DNA of 22,141 nt, from positions 1-22,141 of IMG/VR virus record IMGVR_UViG_3300024339_000093; one strand, 5' to 3'. This document shows positions 8,251-15,998 of this stretch, piece by piece. Under the pieces are notes generated by a model. The model did not search any database and was not told the DNA's origin. It saw only the letters and a program-made list of their open reading frames with translations. The position numbers were made by a program, and so were the translations under genes. How positions within the stretch are numbered: the first letter of the stretch is position 1; each line of letters begins with the position of its first letter. This DNA is from a virus.

Positions 8251-8485
8251 CGATCAAAAACCCGTTATCTTCAAAATCGTAATAGATAAGCTCAAGACCC
8301 GAGTTATCCATCATATTGAGGGCATCCTGCACCGTTGTGCCGGTGGCGCAATGTGTGCCCAGAACGTGGGTGACCATCCGTTTAATGAATTGGTCCGATG
8401 CAGCATACGAGCGAGCAAGACGATCGATGACCTCCTCCCTGTTATCGTTATTTACCTTCAACATTTCAATATTTTCAATCGACAT
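8243..8485 (-). CDS. Small hypothetical protein after terminase
   Basis: About 80 residues, acidic, not recognised. Its ATG at 8485 overlaps the stop of the large terminase gene (TGATG). A GTG one codon earlier is also in frame. The sequence is predicted mainly helical with an acidic C-terminus (LIYYDFEDNGFLIDE). In this position phages often encode head-completion or small unknown proteins, but nothing in the sequence points to a particular one. Confidence 0.6.
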   Translation of the reverse strand: MSIENIEMLKVNNDNREEVIDRLARSYAASDQFIKRMVTHVLGTHCATGTTVQDALNMMDNSGLELIYYDFEDNGFLIDE

Positions 8486-10485
8486 CACTCACCCTTCGCA
8501 ATAAAAAAGTCACAGCCGGGATCCGTCTTCCGGACTCTCAGCACCACAGGACTCTCGCTACAACTCCCATCCTCCTGCATAGAGATGCAATTCCCACAAA
8601 CCTCACCCTCCAGAGGAGTCTCAATCATATCCAGCACGCTGGTCGGCAACCCCGGCATAGCCTGTTCAACCTTATTTCGCATATCGCTCACATCTGAGTC
8701 TCCTGTATCTGGCAATATAAATTGAGTGGTCCCGTAGGCCCGGCACCAAGCAGCGCAACAAAGCATGTAACTGAATGAGAAGTGAGGGTCGATCCCCACC
8801 TTGATAACCTTGCTGCGAATTTTGTGCTCGTGCTCGTCTTTTTCGGTGACCAGAGCGGTGTGGCAGAAGTGGTCAAAGACCATATCCCGGAGGATGGGAC
8901 GCTTCTCCTGCCGGCCCTTAATCTCCAGATCCTGAATCAACCCGGTAGGATCCGGGAAAACAGTGGTCATTCCGGTCAGGCGAGCGAACGCCCAACTCAT
9001 CATTTTGTACTGATCAAGAGACAGCGTGTAACGATCACGAGCCTCCGCAGCAGTCTTCCGGTCAGATTTCGAGACAACCGCATCCCCCCAGCGCATCATA
9101 TCGTCAGGAATTTGCTTGTAAGAAGCTACTAGAAAAACACGCCCTAAGTGACGCTGTGAAAAGGCTTTAGCAGAATCGTAATTGGGTAACTGCTCGCAGA
9201 CACAGACAGCCACATGATAATCATGCATCAGCTCACTCATCCGCGCCCAAGGGTCGAGGCCATAGATCGCCTCAACATGAATGATACCCATCCGACCATC
9301 ATTCAACCGCTCGGCAATAAGGGCACACGAGAACCCGCCCATGTTATCGATCCCCATAAACGTCTGCTTCCCGGTAGTCTTCCAGACAAGGCCGGCCTCC
9401 ATGCCAGCAGTGGCGCAACGGTTCAAGACATCAAGGTTAACCGGCATTTCGTCCGGATCAACATAGGGCTTACCGAGTTTACGGCGAAAAAAGTTGGTCC
9501 TATCGTGGGCATTGTAGAACGCCTCAATTATCTCCCGAGCTGATATCGTGGGAGAGAGCATCTGGTGAAAGTGCACCGAGATACGGCGAGCCTCCGGATC
9601 CTCGGGAATCCATTCACCCAACTGCGTGTCATCCACCCAGCCGTCACAATGGGGGCAACAGTACCGGTAATCTCGCAGATCCGTATCCATCCGAATAATG
9701 GTCCCAACCTTATCCGGGAAGTACTCGTCCATTATGAACGACTCACCACAAGAGGGGCACAATGTATGAAAACGATGCCGGGTACCGCGCTTGAACCACC
9801 AGTTGATGTCTCCGTCCGGGTACTTGGCAGTGGACCCCATCAAAATAAAGCGGATTTTCGAGGCAGAAAGACGCTCCGTTGTCTTCTCCATGTCGGAAAT
9901 TGTCATCTCTTGCACTTCGTCGAAGCTGAGCATATCCAGTGGGAACGACTCCGTAACAGAGGAGCCAGAGGTCCATAGGAAGTGGTAGCGACTACGCCCG
10001 ATGTTACGGATCATGACGTTACCCTCAGAGGATCGACCCCGAGTCAGAAGATAATATGCATCCGGGATCGTCCGGACCATCGGCAGAAAACGCTCTGAAG
10101 ACTTCGCCGCCGCCAACTTCTGATCAGGCAGATACATCCCAATCTTCACCGATATGAACTTGAGTCCCCAATAGATCGTAGCCAGCATCTCTAGCACCGT
10201 AAACCCAACCTGCGCACACTTCTGCAGGATTATCGTGGACTTATGCGCATCTTCTATAGTCGACGGCATCAGCTCGTAGAGCCACCGCATGGCAGGCCGG
10301 TCATCCAGAGAGAACGGGGTACCATCCACCTCCAAACCATCCTTAGCCAACTGTTCGCACCACTCCACAAACGTCATATCGTCAGGAACAACGATCTTCT
10401 CAGGCAAAGAGACGCGCTCAGCCAGTCTGCGCCTGCGCTCCCGCTCAACAGAACATGCCTGCGCCCGGTTGTACCGTCTACCCAT
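8485..10485 (-). CDS. Terminase large subunit, GpA family
   Basis: A 666-residue packaging motor of the GpA type. The ATPase has a Walker A-like loop at 88-98 (QKCAQVGFTVL) in which the usual Lys is replaced by Phe, and a Walker B at 184-191 (DMLSFDEV). A zinc ribbon follows, with CPSC (243-246) and CCPHC (276-280). The nuclease domain begins near TFMGIDNMGG, with D380 a likely metal ligand. It starts on the stop codon of the small subunit gene (TGATG). It cuts concatemers and drives DNA into the prohead through the portal. The deviant Walker A is probably a family variant, with the Lys earlier in the loop (K89). Confidence 0.93.
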   Translation of the reverse strand: MGRRYNRAQACSVERERRRRLAERVSLPEKIVVPDDMTFVEWCEQLAKDGLEVDGTPFSLDDRPAMRWLYELMPSTIEDAHKSTIILQKCAQVGFTVLEMLATIYWGLKFISVKIGMYLPDQKLAAAKSSERFLPMVRTIPDAYYLLTRGRSSEGNVMIRNIGRSRYHFLWTSGSSVTESFPLDMLSFDEVQEMTISDMEKTTERLSASKIRFILMGSTAKYPDGDINWWFKRGTRHRFHTLCPSCGESFIMDEYFPDKVGTIIRMDTDLRDYRYCCPHCDGWVDDTQLGEWIPEDPEARRISVHFHQMLSPTISAREIIEAFYNAHDRTNFFRRKLGKPYVDPDEMPVNLDVLNRCATAGMEAGLVWKTTGKQTFMGIDNMGGFSCALIAERLNDGRMGIIHVEAIYGLDPWARMSELMHDYHVAVCVCEQLPNYDSAKAFSQRHLGRVFLVASYKQIPDDMMRWGDAVVSKSDRKTAAEARDRYTLSLDQYKMMSWAFARLTGMTTVFPDPTGLIQDLEIKGRQEKRPILRDMVFDHFCHTALVTEKDEHEHKIRSKVIKVGIDPHFSFSYMLCCAAWCRAYGTTQFILPDTGDSDVSDMRNKVEQAMPGLPTSVLDMIETPLEGEVCGNCISMQEDGSCSESPVVLRVRKTDPGCDFFIAKGE

Positions 10486-11126
10486 CAGCGACCACCAGAA
10501 ATGATCCGGTCCAACTCAGCATCAGAGAGTTTAGTCGGGTCAAAGTCACCCAAATCATCCAGACCCCACGCCTTACGCTCTCCATCCTGACGAATCTTAA
10601 TCGCCTCAGTTGTGATCTTTGCCAGCTTCGCCTTCTCGAAAGCATCCTTCGTGCCTCCTATACGAGAAGTGAATGATTCCTGAAGCAACATACGGGGAAT
10701 CTTCCACTCCTCCCGGTGGCGAGCAATCACCACAGCTCGCAAATCCTCCGACTCTTCGCGGGAAGCCTGCTCTTTTTTAGACGCAACCCCGTTGCGCTCA
10801 TCCACGTCTTTCGTTGCGTTAGCGTTGCGTTTATCCGTTTCTTTCTTTTCAACATCTTGTTTTTCAGAGCTTTCCTCTAACGCAACGGTATCGGCCTTCC
10901 GGTGCGCGGCAGAATTGATCCCAGAGAGAGATCCCCTCCGTTCCCACGCGGAACCATTCTTCGCCTCAGCTTTTGCTTTGCGAGAAATGGAGCTTTTAAC
11001 GGGAGCTTTAAATCCATGCTTCTTAGCGGCACGCTGACCAGCAACTGTGAAGGAAGGCTCGTCCGGGTCATATTCCCAGATAGTGCGGATAGAGGCCCAG
11101 TCTGAATCGGTTAGTCGTGTATACAT
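10485..11126 (-). CDS. Terminase small subunit-like protein
   Basis: 213 residues immediately upstream of the large terminase. The N-terminus resembles the helix-turn-helix of small terminases (WASIRTIWEYD, then AAKKHGFKAPVKSSISRKA). A charged, Lys/Glu-rich middle (about 85-130) is likely coiled or disordered. The C-terminus (HREEWKIPRMLLQE, AKLAKITTEAIKIRQDGERKA, WGLDDLGD) has the look of the family's oligomerisation and large-subunit contact region. It should recognise the packaging site. The ribosome binding site is weak. Confidence 0.7.
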   Translation of the reverse strand: MYTRLTDSDWASIRTIWEYDPDEPSFTVAGQRAAKKHGFKAPVKSSISRKAKAEAKNGSAWERRGSLSGINSAAHRKADTVALEESSEKQDVEKKETDKRNANATKDVDERNGVASKKEQASREESEDLRAVVIARHREEWKIPRMLLQESFTSRIGGTKDAFEKAKLAKITTEAIKIRQDGERKAWGLDDLGDFDPTKLSDAELDRIISGGR

Positions 11127-11145
11127 CGGAAAGTCTTTCTTATTA

Positions 11146-11490
11146 TTATTTTAGGGGGGAAACGCCATATATCAGATGATCAGAGAGAGCTGGAGCTGGT
11201 ACTGGTACTGGTTTACCAGAAATATAACCATGACTCTTTTCAAGCCTATCAATCAGTTCGGGAACAGCCTCATAGATCAAAGAGACGACACTTTCATTTA
11301 TAAACGTGGATAAGGATATCCGACAGTGATAAATAAGAACGCCGTCCTTGACAGAAAAGGATTCAAAATCATATTCATCTCTTTTCAGATACTCCACGAT
11401 CACCTCAACATCTGATAGATTGGCGTAAACATCTGGTTTAAATTCTCGTAAAGCAGCAGGAAACACCCCCGGTCGATAATCAGTAGTCAT
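11146..11490 (-). CDS. Hypothetical protein between SNase and terminase
   Basis: 114 residues, not recognised. It contains alternating beta and helical segments (DVEVIVEYLKRDEYDFES, GVLIYHCRISLS) and ends in a Pro/Val stretch (PVPVPAPAL). No signal peptide or membrane segment. The ATG follows the SNase stop directly and GGAG is 8 bases upstream, so the two genes are probably expressed together. Confidence 0.65.
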   Translation of the reverse strand: MTTDYRPGVFPAALREFKPDVYANLSDVEVIVEYLKRDEYDFESFSVKDGVLIYHCRISLSTFINESVVSLIYEAVPELIDRLEKSHGYISGKPVPVPAPALSDHLIYGVSPLK

Positions 11491-11952
11491 CTACACATCT
11501 CCAGTGGCGCACCAAAATTCACGGCGACCACCATCATAGGCACGACCGTGTCCGGATTTGATCAGGGTTTCAGAGAGATTAACGCCATCCACATAGACAT
11601 CGGCAACGATCCGGAAATACTTTCCACGAGTAACGTCACGCAAAACAATGGACTGAGAGGTAAACAGGTGTCTACGGACGAAATCCCGAGCTGCAATGGC
11701 CTTGCGCTTCTCATAGGGGCACCTACCACGAATCTCAGGTGTATCAACACCACGCACACGAACGGGAATGCTTCTGCCGAATAGGGGGGGCCAATCATGG
11801 ACGGTCACCCGGAGAGTATCTCCATCATAGATGTTCTCAACACGATCGATCTCAACCCGAGACATCATCTCCTTGGCCTGTACAGCAGAGACCATGCAGG
11901 AGGAGAGCATCAACACTGCAACAGACAACCCAATAAACATATACTTTTTCAT
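11491..11952 (-). CDS. Exported thermonuclease-like (SNase) nuclease
   Basis: The mature part matches staphylococcal nuclease-like enzymes: VENIYDGDTLRVTV (metal-binding Asp), IPVRVRGVDTPEIRG (catalytic Arg and Glu), AARDFVRR, and GKYFRIVADVYVDG with an Arg in the position of the second catalytic Arg. The N-terminus MKKYMFIGLSVAVLMLSS is a signal sequence. The following SSC gives a plausible lipobox (LSSC), so it may be a lipoprotein; cleavage after VQA by signal peptidase I is the alternative. The ATG at 11952 has AGGAG 8 bases upstream. An ATG at 11961 is only 3 bases from that site. The protein is expected at the envelope, where it could degrade DNA. Its purpose for the phage is inferred. 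Confidence 0.85.
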   Translation of the reverse strand: MKKYMFIGLSVAVLMLSSCMVSAVQAKEMMSRVEIDRVENIYDGDTLRVTVHDWPPLFGRSIPVRVRGVDTPEIRGRCPYEKRKAIAARDFVRRHLFTSQSIVLRDVTRGKYFRIVADVYVDGVNLSETLIKSGHGRAYDGGRREFWCATGDV

Positions 11953-11968
11953 AACATACACTCCTTTT

Positions 11969-12277
11969 TTAATGCACCGTCTCGTTGTGTTTGGCCCTAG
12001 ATTCCTTCAAGGCTCTATTAACCGAATCGGTACTAACCTGAACATTGATATTTAGGGAGACGATTAATCTTTGAGATTTCTCTCCCGGCTTGTAATCAGG
12101 GATAAATACCAATCCGCGTTCAACCAAGTCCATGAACCCACTCCAGATCTCGGCATGAGTCACACTACCGGGGGGAATACCTGAAGCAATCTGGTCGATC
12201 AGAATGCGCACATACCCATTGTCGAATGGCATCGAAGACTTATCATCTGGTGATTTATTCGACTCCCAATCAAACAT
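11969..12277 (-). CDS. Hypothetical protein overlapping the ParB-methyltransferase
   Basis: 102 residues, not recognised. The ATG (MFDWESNKSPD) overlaps the end of the methyltransferase gene by 8 bases, which supports this start over the longer in-frame extension. The middle looks globular (NGYVRILIDQIASG, HAEIWSGFMDLVERGLVFIPD) and could be a winged-helix-like fold. The C-terminus is basic. Confidence 0.6.
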   Translation of the reverse strand: MFDWESNKSPDDKSSMPFDNGYVRILIDQIASGIPPGSVTHAEIWSGFMDLVERGLVFIPDYKPGEKSQRLIVSLNINVQVSTDSVNRALKESRAKHNETVH

Positions 12278-13640
12278 CTTTGGCCTCCTCCCAACTAGCA
12301 GTGAGGTCATCGACAATCTTCTTGGGGAAAGTCGCGCCAGTGAGAGCGTGTACAGGTGCCCTACCGGTGTATTTGTAGTACCGGGCACAGATCACATCAA
12401 CGAACCGGGGATCCAACTCCATCAACCGGGAAGACATGCCCATCCGCTCTGCAGCCATTAAGGTGGTACCAGAGCCACCGAAACCATCAATGACGATATC
12501 CCCCCTACGGGCAGAGTTCCGGAGTAGTCGCTCCCAGAGGGCTACCGGCTTCATTGTGGGATGAAGTGGACTTCGCTTGGGCTTGGGACAAAAGATCATC
12601 GATGTCTCAGCCTCCTCAACCACTGTACTCCCATCGATATAGATCACTTTATCGTCAGAACGGATCGCATATCGACCATCTGGCATCTTCTCAAACGGCG
12701 GGTATTCCCCAACGTCTTGAACTGTAATGTTTTTCCTGCCCCCGTACCAGCGGTGTGCGGCCCCTGTCTTCCATCCGTAGAGAATAGGCTCAGAGATAGG
12801 CTGGTAGTCCAAACGCCCCAGCACGAACTGATCCTTGCGCCACGTGAGGCATCCGGAGAGTTTGAACCCCGCCTCAATGAATGCACTACGGAAATTGATA
12901 CCCTCAGAGTCCGAGTGAGAAACATACATCGGCGCACCGGGCTTCATATTCAAGTAGGAGCAGCTATAGAAATCGAGCAGAAACTGCCGGAAGTCACCGT
13001 CCCCCATATTGTCATTCTCGATCTTTCCGGCAAGATCTGATTCGTAATTGACGTTATAGGGAGGATCACAGAGCTGAATGTCGGCCTTCTCCCCATCCAT
13101 CAGAGTCATCCAGTCATCGGATGTGGTAGAACTCCCGCACATCAACCGGTGTGGCCCCAGCACCCAGACATCTCCTAACTCCGAATGAGCCTCGTCTGGA
13201 ATGTCCGGCACATCATCAGGGTTTTTGTCTTCAGGATCCAAGAGATCCGGATCCAAAAGATCTGTGAGATCGTCACCAAACCCCAGAAGCTCAAGATCGA
13301 AATCAGCCAGATGAAGATCCGCTATTTCTAACTTTAGTAGATCGTTATCCCATTCTGCCCAATTTGCAGACTGATTGGCGAGCAGCCGAAAAGCCTTTAT
13401 TTGAGTATCTGTAAGCTCATCTGCGAGAGCAACCGGAATGGTTTTTAGCCCTAACACCTTGGCAGCCTTCAGCCGAAGGTGTCCATCAACAACAGTGCCA
13501 TCAGACTTAGCCACAACAGGGATTCTGAAACCAAACTCTTTGATTGCAGCGACCATCTGGTCAACGACAGCATCATTCTTGCGAGGATTTCTCACATAAG
13601 CTACTAATTTATCAATCTCCCACTCTTGTACATCAAGCAT
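12270..13640 (-). CDS. ParB-like domain fused to DNA adenine methyltransferase
   Basis: A 456-residue phage modification enzyme. Residues about 8-95 are a ParB/sulfiredoxin-like domain (NPRKND, VVDGHLRLKAAKVLGL). An acidic linker follows. The methyltransferase has catalytic DPPY (192-195) ahead of the SAM-binding FGGSGTT (387-393), the order of the beta class; DPPY suggests N6-adenine. LHPTMKP precedes the SAM motif. This architecture is widespread in proteobacterial phages and is believed to protect phage DNA or mark it. The ATG at 13640 with GGAG upstream fits the usual N-terminus; a GTG at 13688 would add 16 residues with no clear ribosome binding site. Confidence 0.9.
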   Translation of the reverse strand: MLDVQEWEIDKLVAYVRNPRKNDAVVDQMVAAIKEFGFRIPVVAKSDGTVVDGHLRLKAAKVLGLKTIPVALADELTDTQIKAFRLLANQSANWAEWDNDLLKLEIADLHLADFDLELLGFGDDLTDLLDPDLLDPEDKNPDDVPDIPDEAHSELGDVWVLGPHRLMCGSSTTSDDWMTLMDGEKADIQLCDPPYNVNYESDLAGKIENDNMGDGDFRQFLLDFYSCSYLNMKPGAPMYVSHSDSEGINFRSAFIEAGFKLSGCLTWRKDQFVLGRLDYQPISEPILYGWKTGAAHRWYGGRKNITVQDVGEYPPFEKMPDGRYAIRSDDKVIYIDGSTVVEEAETSMIFCPKPKRSPLHPTMKPVALWERLLRNSARRGDIVIDGFGGSGTTLMAAERMGMSSRLMELDPRFVDVICARYYKYTGRAPVHALTGATFPKKIVDDLTASWEEAKDV

Positions 13641-13716
13641 TACATGCTCCACTGTTATATGCGGCAGACAATGCTCTGCCAGACACACTGATAATTCGCT
13701 CCACTACTTCATCCAT
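13633..13716 (-). CDS. Possible 27-residue leader peptide before the methyltransferase
   Basis: An ATG-started frame (MDEVVERIISVSGRALSAAY and seven more residues) begins 6 bases after the zinc-ribbon gene and stops just past the methyltransferase ATG. Such an arrangement could couple translation. AGGA lies 10 bases before its start. Length and lack of homology make it doubtful. Confidence 0.3.
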   Translation of the reverse strand: MDEVVERIISVSGRALSAAYNSGACNA

Positions 13717-13722
13717 CTTTTC

Positions 13723-13959
13723 TCAATCCTCGCTATATCGCACAACAATCTCAGTTGGAAACTCAGGAGTCTGACTGGCATTTTTCACGCAACGTAAGCC
13801 AGACTTACGGGACGCGCCACAGAAACAAAGCTCCTTCAATTCCTCTTTCTCCTCACCGCACCCGGCGCAATGAAATACATCTCTCTTTTTTTTTACCCGG
13901 TGAAGAATCCTTCCACCACAGCAATGCCGACAAACGTGACCCACAATGTCCCAAGCCAT
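13723..13959 (-). CDS. Small zinc-ribbon protein
   Basis: 78 residues with several Cys pairs: CRHC, CAGC and the CFC/RC pair later. The pattern fits two zinc ribbons, likely nucleic-acid or protein binding. The ATG (MAWDIVGH) overlaps the stop of the upstream gene (TGATG). Not assigned to a named family. Confidence 0.65.
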   Translation of the reverse strand: MAWDIVGHVCRHCCGGRILHRVKKKRDVFHCAGCGEEKEELKELCFCGASRKSGLRCVKNASQTPEFPTEIVVRYSED

Positions 13960-14459
13960 CAAATCAACCTCAACTGACCGGTCTGAATAACATTAGTGTT
14001 CATCCCGATACAACATCCCGGGTGGTCACGTAAAGTCTGCAGAGCAGCCTCCTCCCAATCGATCGCATGAGAGATAACAAAGCACCCCTCACTGCTGGTA
14101 ACCCGCAACGAGTAGACCGGCTTCGCATGGATCGGGTAGGTGCCCTTGCGATTAACGCCAGCTAAAAACTCCCGCTCTCGGTTGTAGCAAGACTTGCAAA
14201 CTTGGTGACGAACCAAGGGCTGGTCTTTTCGACCACACCGAGTGCAGAGTGTCGCCGGAATTAGATTATGGTAATCCGCTCCAGCGTGTGCTGCACCTAT
14301 TTTGCAGTCACGACAAGTGTGATAACTATCGGATTTTGAATATTTTTTCCATCTTTCTCCGCAAGCTGAAACACTCAACCGAGCGTGCATCAAAGCGCAG
14401 TCAAAATACTCCCCCTCCAACCCCCTAATCTGCTGATACGCTATCTCTGGAACCTGCAT
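13959..14459 (-). CDS. Cys-rich phage protein with zinc-finger pairs
   Basis: 166 residues. It resembles a set of phage hypothetical proteins with repeated Cys knuckles: CRDCKIGAAHAG, CTRCGR, and VCKSCYNREREFLAG. The last ends in a basic, helix-forming segment often seen with RNA or DNA-binding fingers. The C-terminal part (SLRVTSSEGCFVISHAID) may be a separate beta-rich domain. GGAGG lies 6 bases before the ATG. It overlaps the end of rusA by 35 bases. Function unknown. Confidence 0.65.
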   Translation of the reverse strand: MQVPEIAYQQIRGLEGEYFDCALMHARLSVSACGERWKKYSKSDSYHTCRDCKIGAAHAGADYHNLIPATLCTRCGRKDQPLVRHQVCKSCYNREREFLAGVNRKGTYPIHAKPVYSLRVTSSEGCFVISHAIDWEEAALQTLRDHPGCCIGMNTNVIQTGQLRLI

Positions 14460-14853
14460 TCATATCCTCCGGTGTGTAAAATTCCAACAAAATATCTCCA
14501 CCCTTCCGCGCTTCTCCGAGCATCGTGAACGGGTGAAAACGACTATCATCAACCTTGTAAGCCTGCGCGATACCATCAAAACCCGATTTAATGGCTGCCT
14601 GCACATTGTCCCGATCCCTACGGTTTTTGTTGGGAGGCAAGGCTGTCACCAAGACAATGTAATCCTGATCCGGGAGCAAGGAACCCTTTGCGCAGCGGGC
14701 AAGCAACATCGCATCGTGGCGGTATACCTTTGTCCGTTTACTCTTTACCGCCCAATGAACCCGCCCATTCGGACTTAACTCAAAGGGGGGCCACGGAAGA
14801 CGAACCGTTAAAGATGGGGGGTAGGGAAAAGAGATCAGGTTATTCACACCCAC
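14425..14853 (-). CDS. rusA: RusA-like Holliday junction resolvase
   Basis: The 142-residue protein matches RusA-family endonucleases, which cut Holliday junctions during phage recombination. It has LPWPPFELSPNGRVHW near the N-terminus, PPNKNRRDRDN with the acidic pair that binds metal (D80 and D82), GFDGIAQAYKVDDSRF, and a basic C-terminal segment. It starts with GTG inside the end of the Ref-like gene. AGGGG lies a little upstream. With the Ref-like nuclease and the PD-(D/E)XK nuclease it forms the phage's recombination set. Confidence 0.87.
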   Translation of the reverse strand: MGVNNLISFPYPPSLTVRLPWPPFELSPNGRVHWAVKSKRTKVYRHDAMLLARCAKGSLLPDQDYIVLVTALPPNKNRRDRDNVQAAIKSGFDGIAQAYKVDDSRFHPFTMLGEARKGGDILLEFYTPEDMNAGSRDSVSAD

Positions 14854-15172
14854 TGAACACCACCCCTTGATTCGTCATCACTTCAATTTGTTTATTAACA
14901 CGCTCGAGAAAGGTGCTCTGCAAATCATACATACCCTCCCAAGCCCGCATTCCGAGACTGTGAATGCCAAATGCACCAGTATGATGGTCCATGCACAGTG
15001 GGATCGTGAATTCATCCCCAGCTTTCTGGCCCATTCCCCTGAACTTGGACCCAATCAGATGATGGATTTGCGCGGGCCTGCAGCAGATGCAGCAACCAAG
15101 TTGTGATAATCGATCAAAACGGGATGTACGCTCAGAGCGTGAAAGCTGGCAGCGTACCTTGAGATTTGTCAT
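14840..15172 (-). CDS. Ref-like HNH nuclease (RecA-dependent nuclease family)
   Basis: 110 residues. The pattern resembles the C-terminal nuclease part of phage P1 Ref: CCICCRPAQIHHLIG (zinc-binding Cys and the HH pair), IPLCMDHHTGAFGIHSLG and a helical C-terminus (FLERVNKQIEVM). P1 Ref is a RecA-dependent nuclease that cuts DNA in displacement loops. This copy is shorter and lacks the long basic N-terminal tail. The ATG overlaps the stop of the gene upstream (ATGA), with GGAGG 7 bases before. Next to RusA it likely serves phage recombination. Confidence 0.75.
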   Translation of the reverse strand: MTNLKVRCQLSRSERTSRFDRLSQLGCCICCRPAQIHHLIGSKFRGMGQKAGDEFTIPLCMDHHTGAFGIHSLGMRAWEGMYDLQSTFLERVNKQIEVMTNQGVVFSGCE

Positions 15173-15522
15173 TGGATGACCTCCCAGCCGCAGTGGTGCA
15201 GATCAGTCATCGAGGGAAGCCACAACGAGACACGCCCCCCATCCTTGTGTTGCTCAAGAACACCATTGATCGAGACAACACAACCGTCCAAGAGATCGCG
15301 TGTGATACGGTGCCCTTTGATCACAGCCTCAAGAGCCAAGCCAAACGGTAAACCATCAGCCGGACGGTTCGCGTACTCAAATTCCTGCTTAGGACACCAA
15401 CTCTGGTACCCATCCCGGTATGTAACCAAATACCCCTCAGAGCCAGCCGGGTAATTATCCCGATCAACAAGAGACTTCTCCGGTACAGCATCAACAATCT
15501 TTACACCAACATACTTCCCCAT
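15169..15522 (-). CDS. Tad2/DUF2829-like protein (possible anti-Thoeris)
   Basis: 117 residues. Residues 1-55 (KYVGVKIVDAVPEKS, GYLVTYRDGYQSWCPKQEFE) are a segment common in phage hypothetical proteins. The C-terminal half resembles DUF2829: LPFGLALEAVIKGHRITR and WLPSMTDLHHCGWEVIQ, aligning with the usual FxxAlxxLkxGkkvxR and WxPSxTDLxxxDWeV. Tad2 proteins of this family sequester the cyclic-ADP-ribose signal of the Thoeris defence system. The normal GWNG motif is replaced here by DLLDGC, so ligand binding may be lost or changed. The function is inferred. Confidence 0.6.
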   Translation of the reverse strand: MGKYVGVKIVDAVPEKSLVDRDNYPAGSEGYLVTYRDGYQSWCPKQEFEYANRPADGLPFGLALEAVIKGHRITRDLLDGCVVSINGVLEQHKDGGRVSLWLPSMTDLHHCGWEVIQ

Positions 15523-15536
15523 ACATCCTCCATGAA

Positions 15537-15722
15537 TTACCGACTATCCGTAGACCGCATAAACAAAGTCAGAAAAAAAAACAGCACCGAAAAACATAAA
15601 ATTACTGAAGAAACCAGAAGCATTGGGAGGATCGGATAGAAGAAAAATGCGAACAGGGTAAATGTCCTATCCAGCTTATCCAGCTTTTCCGATTGCTTCT
15701 CCCCACCAAAAAAATCCTCCAT
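15537..15722 (-). CDS. Small membrane protein
   Basis: 61 residues. A charged N-terminus (EKQSEKLDKLDR) is followed by about 36 hydrophobic residues (FTLFAFFFYPILPMLL, SVILCFSVLFFFLTLF), probably two closely spaced membrane segments broken at the Pro. GGAG is 6 bases before the ATG. It could be a holin-like, exclusion or envelope-modifying protein; the sequence does not decide. Confidence 0.6.
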   Translation of the reverse strand: MEDFFGGEKQSEKLDKLDRTFTLFAFFFYPILPMLLVSSVILCFSVLFFFLTLFMRSTDSR

Positions 15723-15795
15723 TCCTCACTCCAAAATACAATCAACCTATTGTTTTTTAATCTTCAAATTAGGTTGAAAAAATTAACATCAAAAT

Positions 15796-15876
15796 TCACC
15801 AACAAAATACCAAGTAAACAGCCAGAACCACCACAAACCCATACAGCGCAAACTCAACTCGTTTCAGGAATCCCAT
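15796..15876 (-). CDS. 26-residue single-pass membrane peptide
   Basis: The peptide is MGFLKRVEFALYGFVVVLAV then YLVFCW: a short basic N-terminus followed by one hydrophobic helix. GGAGG lies 5 bases before the ATG, and the start overlaps the end of the 44-residue gene by 13 bases. Both point to a real small gene. Function unknown. Confidence 0.55.
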   Translation of the reverse strand: MGFLKRVEFALYGFVVVLAVYLVFCW

Positions 15877-15998
15877 TTGACCCTCCAATAGCCCACCTGA
15901 CAGGCGGTACACACCTCGTCGTAGTCGTCATGCGAGCGGCACCAGTTGTGCCAACGTAGGGGCCACCTGAACCGCCTGCGAGCCAAACGTCTAATCAC
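15864..15998 (-). CDS. 44-residue basic Cys-containing peptide
   Basis: The GTG start overlaps the stop of the DUF1367-like gene (GTGA). The sequence is Arg/Trp-rich at the N-terminus (IRRLARRRFRWPLRWHNWC) and has CTAC later, possibly a zinc knuckle. It overlaps the membrane peptide gene. Similar short Cys peptides occur in phage early regions. Moderate support only. Confidence 0.45.
   Translation of the reverse strand: MIRRLARRRFRWPLRWHNWCRSHDDYDEVCTACQVGYWRVKWDS

Noticed and set aside
15740-15782. Inverted repeat CAACCTA / TAGGTTG as a terminator
   Set aside because: A 7-base AT-rich stem with a loop of about 20 and no proper U tract on either strand in the right place.
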